A stretch of 9,449 bases of DNA from Prolixibacteraceae bacterium (GTDB taxonomy: Bacteria > Bacteroidota > Bacteroidia > Bacteroidales > Prolixibacteraceae). A model generated the notes under the pieces. It did not search any database and was not told where the DNA came from. It saw only the letters and a program-made list of their open reading frames with translations. Position numbers and translations under genes: made by a program. Positions 1 to 6,376 of this stretch are shown piece by piece. The DNA is taken from the NCBI GenBank assembly GCA_014380255.1, contig JACMKG010000301.1:1-9449 (forward strand). The letters run 5' to 3'. The stretch's first letter is position 1; each line of letters begins with the position of its first letter.

Positions 1-13
1 ATGAATTAAATTT

Positions 14-1261
14 ATGAGACTGATTCTTCAAAACATCAAAGCACTTGTTCAGGTTGACCCGAAGAACAGGCTGTGGGTTGCCGGTAAGTCAATGGCTGAA
101 GTTCAGCAGATTAACAATGCCTTTCTCATTGTTCAGGATGAGCGTATCGAAAGTTTTGGCCCCATGGATGCTCTTCAACCCTTTGAATTTGAAGCAGATG
201 ATTTTATCATGGAGATCGATTGCTCGGGCAAGATGGTCCTGCCCAGTTATTGTGATTCGCATACTCACCTGGTTTTTGCTGCCACCCGGGAAAAAGAATT
301 CATCGACCGCATTAAAGGTCTTACCTATGAGCAAATTGCCAGTAACGGGGGAGGAATTCTTCATTCGGCCCATAAACTGCACCAGATGTCGGAAGATGAT
401 TTGTATTGCCAGGCCATGGGACGGCTGGAGGAGATTATGATGATGGGTACCGGTGCCGTGGAAATTAAAAGCGGCTATGGGCTCACTACCGAATCGGAAT
501 TAAAAATGCTGCGGGTGATACGCCGTCTCAAGCAACACTCACCCCTGATGATTAAATCGACCTTCCTGGCTCATGCCTTTCCGTTGGAATACAAGAGCAG
601 ACGTGAGGATTACATGAATTTGCTGATCCATGAAATGATCCCGCAGATAGCATCTGAAGAGCTGGCCGATTATGTGGACGTATTCTGTGACAGGGGCTTC
701 TTTACGACCCATGAAACTGAACGAATACTGATTGCAGGGAACGATTACGGATTGAAAGGGAAAGTGCATGCCAACGAGCTTGCCAGCTCGGGTGGGGTAC
801 AGGTAGGGGTGAAGAGCGGTGCCTTGTCGGCCGACCATTTAGAATATGTGGATGAAGAAGAAATTGCTGCTTTAAAGGATAGCGAAACGATGCCTACCGT
901 ATTGCCCGGTGCAGCCTTTTTCCTGAATCTTAAACTGGCCCCTGTTCGTCAAATGATAGATGCTGGATTGCCCGTAGCATTGGCATCCGATTATAATCCG
1001 GGTTCTTCGCCCTCGGGCAATATGAATTTTATCCAGTCATTGGGCTGCATCCGGTATGGCATGACCCCCCAGGAGACCCTGCATGCCACAACCATCAATT
1101 CGGCGTATGCCATGGGTATCAGTGAGAGTTATGGCAGCATTGCCCGGGGAAAGGTTGCCAATTTGTTCATCACCAAAGAAATAGAGGATTATTCAGTGAT
1201 TCCTTATTCTTTTGGATCCAATCTGATAGAAACTGTCATTCTAAGTGGCGAGATGTTTTGA
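14..1261 (+). CDS. hutI: Imidazolonepropionase (HutI)
   Basis: Cytoplasmic amidohydrolase of histidine degradation; it hydrolyses 4-imidazolone-5-propanoate to N-formimino-L-glutamate. At 415 residues it has the usual family length and appears complete. The metal-binding residues of the family are all visible: the HxH pair H83/H85 in DSHTHLVFAATRE, H252 in VHANE, and D326 in ASDYNPGS. Other conserved active-site elements are R92, the EIKSGYGL loop at 150-157, H187 in LAHAFP, E255, and H275 in SADHLE. The C-terminal part (about 370-415, GSIARGKVANLFI) closes the small beta-sandwich typical of the superfamily. Its product is the substrate of the FtcD protein encoded 190 bp downstream on the same strand. 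The start at 14 gives the expected N-terminus; only 13 bases precede it, so no promoter or upstream neighbour can be judged. A TAA at 7-9 could end an upstream gene, but nothing shows this. Confidence 0.96.
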   Translation: MRLILQNIKALVQVDPKNRLWVAGKSMAEVQQINNAFLIVQDERIESFGPMDALQPFEFEADDFIMEIDCSGKMVLPSYCDSHTHLVFAATREKEFIDRIKGLTYEQIASNGGGILHSAHKLHQMSEDDLYCQAMGRLEEIMMMGTGAVEIKSGYGLTTESELKMLRVIRRLKQHSPLMIKSTFLAHAFPLEYKSRREDYMNLLIHEMIPQIASEELADYVDVFCDRGFFTTHETERILIAGNDYGLKGKVHANELASSGGVQVGVKSGALSADHLEYVDEEEIAALKDSETMPTVLPGAAFFLNLKLAPVRQMIDAGLPVALASDYNPGSSPSGNMNFIQSLGCIRYGMTPQETLHATTINSAYAMGISESYGSIARGKVANLFITKEIEDYSVIPYSFGSNLIETVILSGEMF

Positions 1262-1292
1262 TTAAAAGGTAAAGATAAAAGGGTAATTTATG

Positions 1293-1401
1293 ATGGCTAC
1301 TAGCTGCTGGCTTCTGGCTACTGGCAAGAAATGCTTCGATCATAGTCAACGTAAGATGATAGCAGCAGGGGCTTTGCCAGAATCCAACAGCTAGTAGCCA
1401 G
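1293..1401. repeat. 109-bp palindromic element with arms made of 7-bp units
   Basis: This element fills more than half of the hutI-ftcD spacer. The left arm (1293-1327) divides into five heptads: ATGGCTA, CTAGCTG, CTGGCTT, CTGGCTA, CTGGCAA. The right arm (1374-1401), read on the minus strand, divides into four: CTGGCTA, CTAGCTG, TTGGATT, CTGGCAA. The two arms agree in order except that the left has one extra CTGGCTA. Without that unit, 1295-1317 and 1377-1399 are inverted copies matching at 21 of 23 positions. The 46-nt centre has its own small stem (ATCAT 1339-1343 with ATGAT 1356-1360, and TGCT 1332-1335 with AGCA 1361-1364), so the whole element could fold as an RNA hairpin or a cruciform. 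It could be a dispersed intergenic repeat, a small non-autonomous mobile element, or a regulatory hairpin between the two hut genes. The structure is seen directly; the role is unknown. Confidence 0.8.
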
Positions 1402-1451
1402 CCGCTTGAATTAATTATAAAACAGAAGTTTATTAACTCAACTATAGGTCA

Positions 1452-3131
1452 ATGAAACAATTAATCGAATGTGTTCCGAATTTCTCGGAAGGAAGGGATG
1501 AGAGAATAATCCGTCAGATTACCGATGCCATTCAGTCGGTTGATGGAATCAAGCTGTTGAACGTGGATCCGGGAAAGGCAACCAATCGAACGGTGGTAAC
1601 CTTTGTGGGTGAGCCCTTTCAGGTAGTTGAAGCTGCCTTCAGGGGAGCTAAAATGGCTACCCAGGTAATCGATATGACCAAACACAAGGGAGAACATCCG
1701 CGCTTTGGTGCCATCGATGTTTGCCCGTTGGTACCCATTGCCAATATTTCGATGGAAGAAACGGTGGTTTATGCACGGATGCTGGCACAGCGAATGGGAG
1801 AGGAGCTGGGCATTTCGATCTATTGTTATGAGTTTGCTGCCTTTGATGAAAACCGCAGAAGCCTTGCCAACTGCAGGGCCGGTGAATATGAAGGACTGAA
1901 GGTAAAGCTTCTGATACCGGAATGGAAGCCTGATTTTGGGCCCGTTGAATTCAATGAACGCTCAGGGGCTTCGGCCGTTGGAGCACGTAATTTTTTAATT
2001 GCCTATAACGTAAATCTAAATACCACCTCGGTGCGCCGTGCCAACTCCATTGCCTTTGATGTGCGTGAGGCAGGACGTATTAAGCGCGAAGGTGATCCTG
2101 TAACGGGAAAAATTGTGCATGATGAGAATGGGGAACCGGTAAGGATTCCCGGATCGCTGTCCAAAGTAAGAGCCATCGGTTGGTTTATCAAGGAATATGG
2201 CATCACCCAAATATCGATGAACCTGACCGACATTACCATCACTTCCATTCACCACGCCTTTACGGAGGTGGAAGAACGTGCCCGCGAAAGGGGTATCAGG
2301 GTGACTGGCTCTGAACTGATTGGCCTTATTCCCTTGCAGGCTATGCTGGATGCGGGCAGGTATTTTTTACGCAAACAAAAGCGTTCAACAGGAATACCCG
2401 ATAAAGAGATTATTAAGATAGCCATTAAATCCATGGGGCTGGACGAACTGGCTCCTTTTGATCCTTCGAAACGCATCATCGAATACCTGATTGATGAGGA
2501 GCAGGATAAGCTGACAAATCTTTCGGTAGAGGCCTTTTCAAATGAAACCTTATCCGAATCGCCTGCTCCGGGTGGAGGATCTGTAGCCGCTTATGTAGGG
2601 GCCCTGGGAGCTGCCCTTGCCTCGATGGTTGCCAACCTGTCGGCCATTAAAAGAGGATGGGACGATCGCTGGGAAGAGTTTTCCGAATGGGCCGAAAGGG
2701 GCAAGTTATACCACGATACCCTATTAAAATATGTGGCAGAAGATTCAGCCGCATTCAATGCCATTATGGATGCCTATGCCATGCCCAAGGTGAGCGATCC
2801 GGAAAAGATGATCCGTACCGAGGCCATTCAGGCAGCTACCAAACATGCCATTGAGGTGCCTTTTGAGGTCATGCAGGCTGCTTTCCGCTCCATGGATGTG
2901 ATTCATACCATGGTCATGATTGGCAATCCTAATTCGCTCTCTGATGCAGGTGTAGGAGCTCTGTGTGCTCGTACGGCCGTTTACGGGGCCTACCTGAATG
3001 TAAAGATCAATGCAAAAGGGCTGAATAATAAAGAATTTGCAGATGAAATACTGGTGAAAGCCACTAAACTGCTTGAACAGGCCCAGGAAAGGGAAAAAGA
3101 AATCCTTGAATTAGTTAATTCAAGGATTTAA
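1452..3131 (+). CDS. ftcD: Glutamate formimidoyltransferase / formimidoyl-THF cyclodeaminase fusion
   Basis: Bifunctional folate enzyme that follows HutI. The transferase moves the formimino group of formiminoglutamate to tetrahydrofolate, releasing glutamate; the cyclodeaminase then converts 5-formimino-THF to 5,10-methenyl-THF and ammonia. Residues 1-180 are the N-terminal transferase domain (start IECVPNFSEGR), with D39 and H82 (in KGEHPRFG) at the positions of the catalytic pair of the mammalian enzyme. Residues 181-330 are the C-terminal transferase subdomain (AYNVNLNT). Residues about 350-559 are the helical cyclodeaminase domain, with its glycine-rich PAPGGGSVAA motif at 371-380 and the GNPNSLSDAG segment near 491-500. 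At 559 residues both modules are full length, so this is the fused form also found in animals. The 3' end overlaps a perfect hairpin at 3100-3129. Co-orientation with hutI suggests one transcript, although 190 bp containing a palindromic element separate them. No Shine-Dalgarno sequence is seen, as is usual in Bacteroidota. Confidence 0.96.
   Translation: MKQLIECVPNFSEGRDERIIRQITDAIQSVDGIKLLNVDPGKATNRTVVTFVGEPFQVVEAAFRGAKMATQVIDMTKHKGEHPRFGAIDVCPLVPIANISMEETVVYARMLAQRMGEELGISIYCYEFAAFDENRRSLANCRAGEYEGLKVKLLIPEWKPDFGPVEFNERSGASAVGARNFLIAYNVNLNTTSVRRANSIAFDVREAGRIKREGDPVTGKIVHDENGEPVRIPGSLSKVRAIGWFIKEYGITQISMNLTDITITSIHHAFTEVEERARERGIRVTGSELIGLIPLQAMLDAGRYFLRKQKRSTGIPDKEIIKIAIKSMGLDELAPFDPSKRIIEYLIDEEQDKLTNLSVEAFSNETLSESPAPGGGSVAAYVGALGAALASMVANLSAIKRGWDDRWEEFSEWAERGKLYHDTLLKYVAEDSAAFNAIMDAYAMPKVSDPEKMIRTEAIQAATKHAIEVPFEVMQAAFRSMDVIHTMVMIGNPNSLSDAGVGALCARTAVYGAYLNVKINAKGLNNKEFADEILVKATKLLEQAQEREKEILELVNSRI
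3100..3129 (+). terminator. Perfect 13-bp hairpin at the ftcD 3' end
   Basis: The arms AAATCCTTGAATT (3100-3112) and AATTCAAGGATTT (3117-3129) are exact inverted complements around the 4-nt loop AGTT. The stem lies inside the last codons of ftcD and takes in the first base of its TAA stop. It could be a coding-overlapping terminator or an mRNA-stabilising 3' stem. No long T-run follows (AACCATCTTTG), so efficient intrinsic termination is doubtful. It may instead separate expression of ftcD from the DUF3667 gene. Confidence 0.5.
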
Positions 3132-3137
3132 ACCATC

Positions 3138-3168
3138 TTTGTACCGTAAATAATAGTTCTTATATTGA
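3138..3168 (+). promoter_or_regulatory. Possible Bacteroidota-type promoter before the DUF3667 gene
   Basis: TTTG at 3138-3141 matches the Bacteroidota -33 element. It is followed after 19 nt by TATATTGA at 3161-3168, a partial match to the -7 element TAnnTTTG. The spacing fits the usual 19-21 nt. If it is used, transcription would start near 3175, which rules out the TTG at 3165 as the start codon and favours ATG 3183 or 3189. The -7 match is imperfect, so this is tentative. Confidence 0.3.
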
Positions 3169-3182
3169 ATGGAATTGATCAA

Positions 3183-4277
3183 ATGGGTATGAAGGTAAAT
3201 CTGTTAAAATCACCTTTCTTTAAAAGGCGCAACGAGATTCCTGTTGAAGAACTGGAAACGATCAGCTGTGATAATTGTAACTTCGAATTCAAAGGGCATT
3301 TTTGTCCCAATTGCGGACAGGAAGTGGCTGAATTTAATCGTCCTTTTGGGTTTATAATATATGATTTTGCAGGTAACTTCTTTGCCTTTGATACGCGGTT
3401 CTTTCAGACATTCAAGTATCTGCTTATAAGACCCGGCTTTCTGGCCGTTGAATTTTTTAAGGGAAGGCGTACTCGTTATTCGCCTCCCTTCCGTACGTTC
3501 GTATTTCTGAGCTTCATATTGTTCATTCTTCTACAGTATATAACAGAACGTGGCCTGGATAAAAACCTCCAATCCAACGTGATTAAAACTTCAAGTAATA
3601 CAATTACTCATCCTGATTCGATCGACGAAGTAAGCAAAAGGGTTTATTCTGAAATTAGAGTGTCAATGAATGATATGCCTGCTTCGGTTGTTGATATGGA
3701 AGAAGAACTAAGTGACTCCGCGCTCAGCGAGAGCGATCTGGATATTGATTTTTCTGTACTTAACTCAGGAAATATAAGGGATAACCTCAATATAATGGCT
3801 GACCAGATAGAGGATCAGCTTCATAAGACCACCGATCCTGAAATGCGTAAAAAGTACAGTACCTATATTGTTATGTGCCGTGCTCCCGAGATAGCCATTT
3901 CAACCATTATGAAATACCTCTCATGGATGTTTTTCCTCCTGTTGCCATTGTTTGCCTTGATGCTTAAACTGTTTTATATCAGGCGAAAGCAGCTCTATGT
4001 AAAGCATCTGATATTTTCAATCTACCTGCACTCGTACCTGTTTTTTATACTCATACTGGTAGCCTGCCTAAGCCTTCTTTCAATGGATGTGTTAACGCTT
4101 GTCAGTTTGGCCCTGTTTATCACCCTGCCAGTATATTTCCTGATTGCAATGCACACCTTTTACGGACAGAATTACTTGAAGGTATTTTTTAAGTTTAGTG
4201 CTATCAGTTTTATATATATGATTATCCTCACTTCCGGAGTAACATACATCTTTATAAAATCGGTAGGAATCATATAA
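3183..4277 (+). CDS. DUF3667 family zinc-ribbon membrane protein
   Basis: Uncharacterised inner-membrane protein typical of Bacteroidota. Counting from the ATG at 3183 (364 residues), a zinc ribbon lies at about 29-44, formed by two CxxC pairs in CDNCNF and CPNCGQ. It is followed by the family signature around 83-103: RPG, then a GRRTRY stretch and PPFRTF. A first hydrophobic segment (about 106-118) precedes a soluble, acidic loop of roughly 125 residues. Four further hydrophobic segments at about 246-264, 278-300, 302-322 and 336-360 look like membrane helices. The frame can be opened at a TTG at 3165, but that adds only six residues and overlaps a candidate promoter, so ATG 3183 or 3189 is preferred. 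It sits 51 bp downstream of ftcD on the same strand, but no link to histidine breakdown is visible in the protein. The molecular function of DUF3667 is unknown to me. Confidence 0.85.
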   Translation: MGMKVNLLKSPFFKRRNEIPVEELETISCDNCNFEFKGHFCPNCGQEVAEFNRPFGFIIYDFAGNFFAFDTRFFQTFKYLLIRPGFLAVEFFKGRRTRYSPPFRTFVFLSFILFILLQYITERGLDKNLQSNVIKTSSNTITHPDSIDEVSKRVYSEIRVSMNDMPASVVDMEEELSDSALSESDLDIDFSVLNSGNIRDNLNIMADQIEDQLHKTTDPEMRKKYSTYIVMCRAPEIAISTIMKYLSWMFFLLLPLFALMLKLFYIRRKQLYVKHLIFSIYLHSYLFFILILVACLSLLSMDVLTLVSLALFITLPVYFLIAMHTFYGQNYLKVFFKFSAISFIYMIILTSGVTYIFIKSVGII

Positions 4278-4302
4278 CAAACTCCTCATTGAATCAGGTA
4301 AT

Positions 4303-4341
4303 CCGGTAAAGGTCCATCATTGTTTAAGAAACCCTTACCGG
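4303..4341. terminator. Probable shared terminator between convergent genes
   Basis: CCGGTAAAGG (4303-4312) and CCCTTACCGG (4332-4341) pair at 9 of 10 positions around a 19-nt loop, and TTT follows on the + strand. The stem lies between the 3' ends of the convergent DUF3667 and DUF169 genes, 25 and 21 bp from their stop codons, where a two-way terminator is expected. The left arm overlaps a tandem octamer (AATCAGGT, AATCCGGT at 4292-4307). The T-tract is short. Confidence 0.45.
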
Positions 4342-4362
4342 TTTATATCCGTTGCTATCCTC

Positions 4363-5103
4363 TTAAATTCTTGCCTTAACTGTTTCCCATGTGTGGGTTG
4401 AGATAAAGCTTTCAGGAAGAAAAGCTGCCAGCTTCTTCAAAAATGCATAGGGCATGGCCAATGAAAGCAAATCCTGCGGCATTCGTGTGCGGGCCGACAG
4501 GTCGAACATACCCATAACGGCTTTGTCTTCATGGCTGCGAGCAAGCTTTAAAGGCAAGGTCACCAAAGCCATACAGGCAGAGGCAAAGGGCGAGAGTACG
4601 CGGTCCATGCTGCCGGGCGCATCGTAATGTGACAAAAATACCAGGGCGCTCAGCTGATCGGCATTCACAAAGAATAGCACGGACTCAGGTTCTTCATCAG
4701 GCAGGAAATCCTCCAGGGGTTTAATGACCAGATAAGGCTTATCGGGCTTCACAGCATTCACTTGATCGACAAATTCTTTGGCCAGTGCAGGGTTTTGAAT
4801 AAAGCGTTCGCAGGGTCTCCAGAAGTTATCCTTGTTGGACAGGAAATACTCGATTCCCTCAAAGATGGTATCCTGAAAGCCAAGGTAAAAGGCCGAACAA
4901 GGCCATCCGGTTGATTCCTCCGATACCACCAGGGGCACGCCGGTCGAAGCCTTCAGTATAAGGGGCACGATACATCCATTCCCTTTTTTCTTAAGCTCCA
5001 GTGCATTGGCAGGTTTCTCATTACTGAAATACACTCCGCAGGGTTTATGCTTTTCAAGTTTAAGCGCTTCGGTGAATGCTTGTGCAATATCTATTGAAGT
5101 CAT
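4363..5103 (-). CDS. DUF169 family protein
   Basis: Predicted soluble protein of 246 residues resembling the DUF169 family (COG2043), which is widespread in anaerobes and archaea and has no established activity that I know of. Family-like features are the N-terminal KPCGVYFSNEKP segment (20-31), the GWPCSAFYLGF motif (66-76), a G-x-x-YF turn at about 83-87, and the central FVNADQLSALVFLS strand-turn (144-158), followed by a small-residue FASACMAL stretch (173-180). Five cysteines (22, 44, 69, 98, 177) are present, of which 69 and 177 sit in the most family-like motifs; a metal or cofactor role is possible but not shown. No signal peptide or membrane helix is seen. It stands alone on its strand, converging with the DUF3667 gene and diverging from the transposase gene across 193 AT-rich bases, so it is probably a single-gene transcript. 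Family recall is from sequence feel, hence moderate confidence. Confidence 0.7.
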   Translation of the reverse strand: MTSIDIAQAFTEALKLEKHKPCGVYFSNEKPANALELKKKGNGCIVPLILKASTGVPLVVSEESTGWPCSAFYLGFQDTIFEGIEYFLSNKDNFWRPCERFIQNPALAKEFVDQVNAVKPDKPYLVIKPLEDFLPDEEPESVLFFVNADQLSALVFLSHYDAPGSMDRVLSPFASACMALVTLPLKLARSHEDKAVMGMFDLSARTRMPQDLLSLAMPYAFLKKLAAFLPESFISTHTWETVKARI

Positions 5104-5296
5104 TATATGTTTGTTTTATAATTATTAGTAGGGAAATTCATTGTTTATGGATAAAGATTTTAGAGGCATAAAAATCAGCAAAAAGATTTAAATCCAAGTG
5201 CTTTTTATAAGAAACCTTTATCAACCTTTTAAGTAATTATTATTGTTATTTATCTGGAAATGTCGAGAATTAGTGGTAACTTAAATAGAAAAAATA

Positions 5297-5947
5297 ATGG
5301 ATTTCACTAAGGAACAAATCTATCATGTATTCAACCGCGGGAATAATTCACAGACTTTATTCTTTAGCCGTGAAAACTATGTAACTTTCCTTTCAGGAAT
5401 GGAAGAATACATAAAACCTTTTGCCAGTATACTAGCTTATTGTATCCTGCCCAACCATTTTCATATGATGCTTGAAGTAGAGAACGAGCGTCTGGAGTGG
5501 TATACTTCCACCACCAGCTCGCGACGGGCAAAGAGCGTCACCAAATACCGTAGCCTGAATGATTCGATAGCCATCATGCTGAGGTTATATACCCGTGCGG
5601 TGAACAGTGAAGATCACAAGCGCGGACCACTGTTTCATCAGCGTACCAAAGCCATCTGCCTTACCAGGCCTGAGTATGCTCCTGTTTATTTCCAGAACCA
5701 CTTTGGAGACCTGGGCAACCGGCCCATGAAAGAAAAAGAATATCCCAAGGTATGTTTCGACTACATTCACCTCAATCCTGTTACAGCCAAGGTGGTTGAA
5801 AATCCGGAAGACTGGGAATTTTCTTCTTATGCCGATTACTTTGCTGGAAGAGAAGTGTCATTGGTAAACTATGGGAGGGCCAAGAAATTAGGTCTGTTGA
5901 AATCAAAGGCATCCAATGTATTCAGGCCATTGATTGATTGGTATTAG
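5297..5947 (+). CDS. REP-associated tyrosine transposase (RAYT, IS200/Y1-like HUH family)
   Basis: Single-strand DNA endonuclease of the Y1 HUH superfamily, 216 residues and apparently intact. The HUH metal motif is H54-F-H56 in LPNHFHMMLEV. The probable nucleophilic tyrosine is Y98 in LRLYTRAVN, followed by the RAYT hallmark RGPLFHQRTKA (109-119). The C-terminal part carries YIHLNPV (156-162) and EDWEFSSYADY (171-181), both typical of RAYTs rather than of IS200 itself. In characterised systems RAYTs act on REP/BIME hairpins and are often domesticated single-copy genes. I find no terminal inverted repeats or classic IS200 ends here. The only prominent hairpin beside it is the 3' terminator. 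The A-rich leader ahead of ATG 5297 (ATAGAAAAAATA) is typical of Bacteroidota starts. Whether the palindrome at 1293-1401 is one of its substrates cannot be told from one copy. Confidence 0.9.
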   Translation: MDFTKEQIYHVFNRGNNSQTLFFSRENYVTFLSGMEEYIKPFASILAYCILPNHFHMMLEVENERLEWYTSTTSSRRAKSVTKYRSLNDSIAIMLRLYTRAVNSEDHKRGPLFHQRTKAICLTRPEYAPVYFQNHFGDLGNRPMKEKEYPKVCFDYIHLNPVTAKVVENPEDWEFSSYADYFAGREVSLVNYGRAKKLGLLKSKASNVFRPLIDWY

Positions 5948-5952
5948 AAACA

Positions 5953-5984
5953 GAAAAGCCGCTCTTTTCAGGAAGCGGCTTTTC
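5953..5984 (+). terminator. Intrinsic terminator after the RAYT gene
   Basis: GAAAAGCCGCT (5953-5963) and AGCGGCTTTTC (5974-5984) form a perfect 11-bp stem with a 10-nt loop, 5 bases after the transposase stop. A GC-rich core is flanked by an A-run on the 5' side and a T-run (TTTTCTT) on the 3' side, so it can act in both directions. As it is the clearest hairpin next to the RAYT, it might also be a REP-like target. Confidence 0.82.
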
Positions 5985-6376
5985 TTGTAAATATGAGTTA
6001 GATGTAAGAAAACAAGGAATGAAAAACAAGAAAATAAACACATAGGTACATAGGGCACATAGAAAAATATGGCAACAGGTGAAAAATTAAGGAAGCCAAA
6101 ACATGAGTATATGGCCTTCAACTATACAATCCTTTCGCCATAGTGGATATACAATCCATAAGTCCTTCGATCCTTCAATTATTAAAAGAAGAATCTCCCA
6201 AGTACACCTTTTTTTACTTTCTTATTCCTTATTTCATGTGTTTATAATTGTTTTTTAATTGCCACATGGAACTCGCCTATAATCATTTTGCTGTGTGAGA
6301 AAGATTTGCTCATGGCTCGTTTCTTATTCGATATTTTATATTTAAAATGATTTTCCATCCATCAAACTCACACTGA
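5985..6376. other. AT-rich convergent intergenic region without a supported gene
   Basis: About 390 bp lie between the 3' ends of the RAYT gene and gnd. It is strongly AT-biased. The only open frame here, on the minus strand at about 5903-6121, runs through the RAYT 3' end and the terminator and looks spurious. Visible structure is limited to the CATAG-type tandem repeat (6039-6063), a weak inverted repeat CATGTG/CACATG (6235-6240 and 6263-6268) around an AT-rich loop with an AATT/AATT inner pairing, and ATTTTA/TAAAAT near 6335-6350. Either of the last two could be a weak gnd terminator. Nothing else is recognised. Confidence 0.6.
6039..6063. repeat. Three-copy CACATAGG-type short tandem repeat
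   Basis: Three near-identical octamers follow one another: CACATAGG (6039-6046), TACATAGG (6047-6054) and, after one extra G, CACATAGA (6056-6063). The tract is too short and variable for a CRISPR and lies in non-coding DNA. It may belong to a dispersed intergenic repeat family. Confidence 0.6.

Noticed and set aside
1293..1401. Palindrome as a riboswitch or tRNA-like element
   Set aside because: Nearly perfect arms made of simple 7-bp units do not fit any riboswitch or tRNA fold I know; a repeat element explains it better.
3165..3182. TTG start six codons upstream for the DUF3667 protein
   Set aside because: A rare start codon that overlaps a candidate -7 element; ATG codons follow at 3183 and 3189, ahead of all family features.
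6039..6063. Short CATAG repeats as a CRISPR remnant
   Set aside because: Octamer units adjoin without spacers, and no cas gene is present.
5903..6121. Minus-strand open frame of 72 codons
   Set aside because: It runs through the RAYT 3' end and its terminator, is hydrophobic and low-complexity, and resembles no family; AT-rich non-coding DNA explains it.
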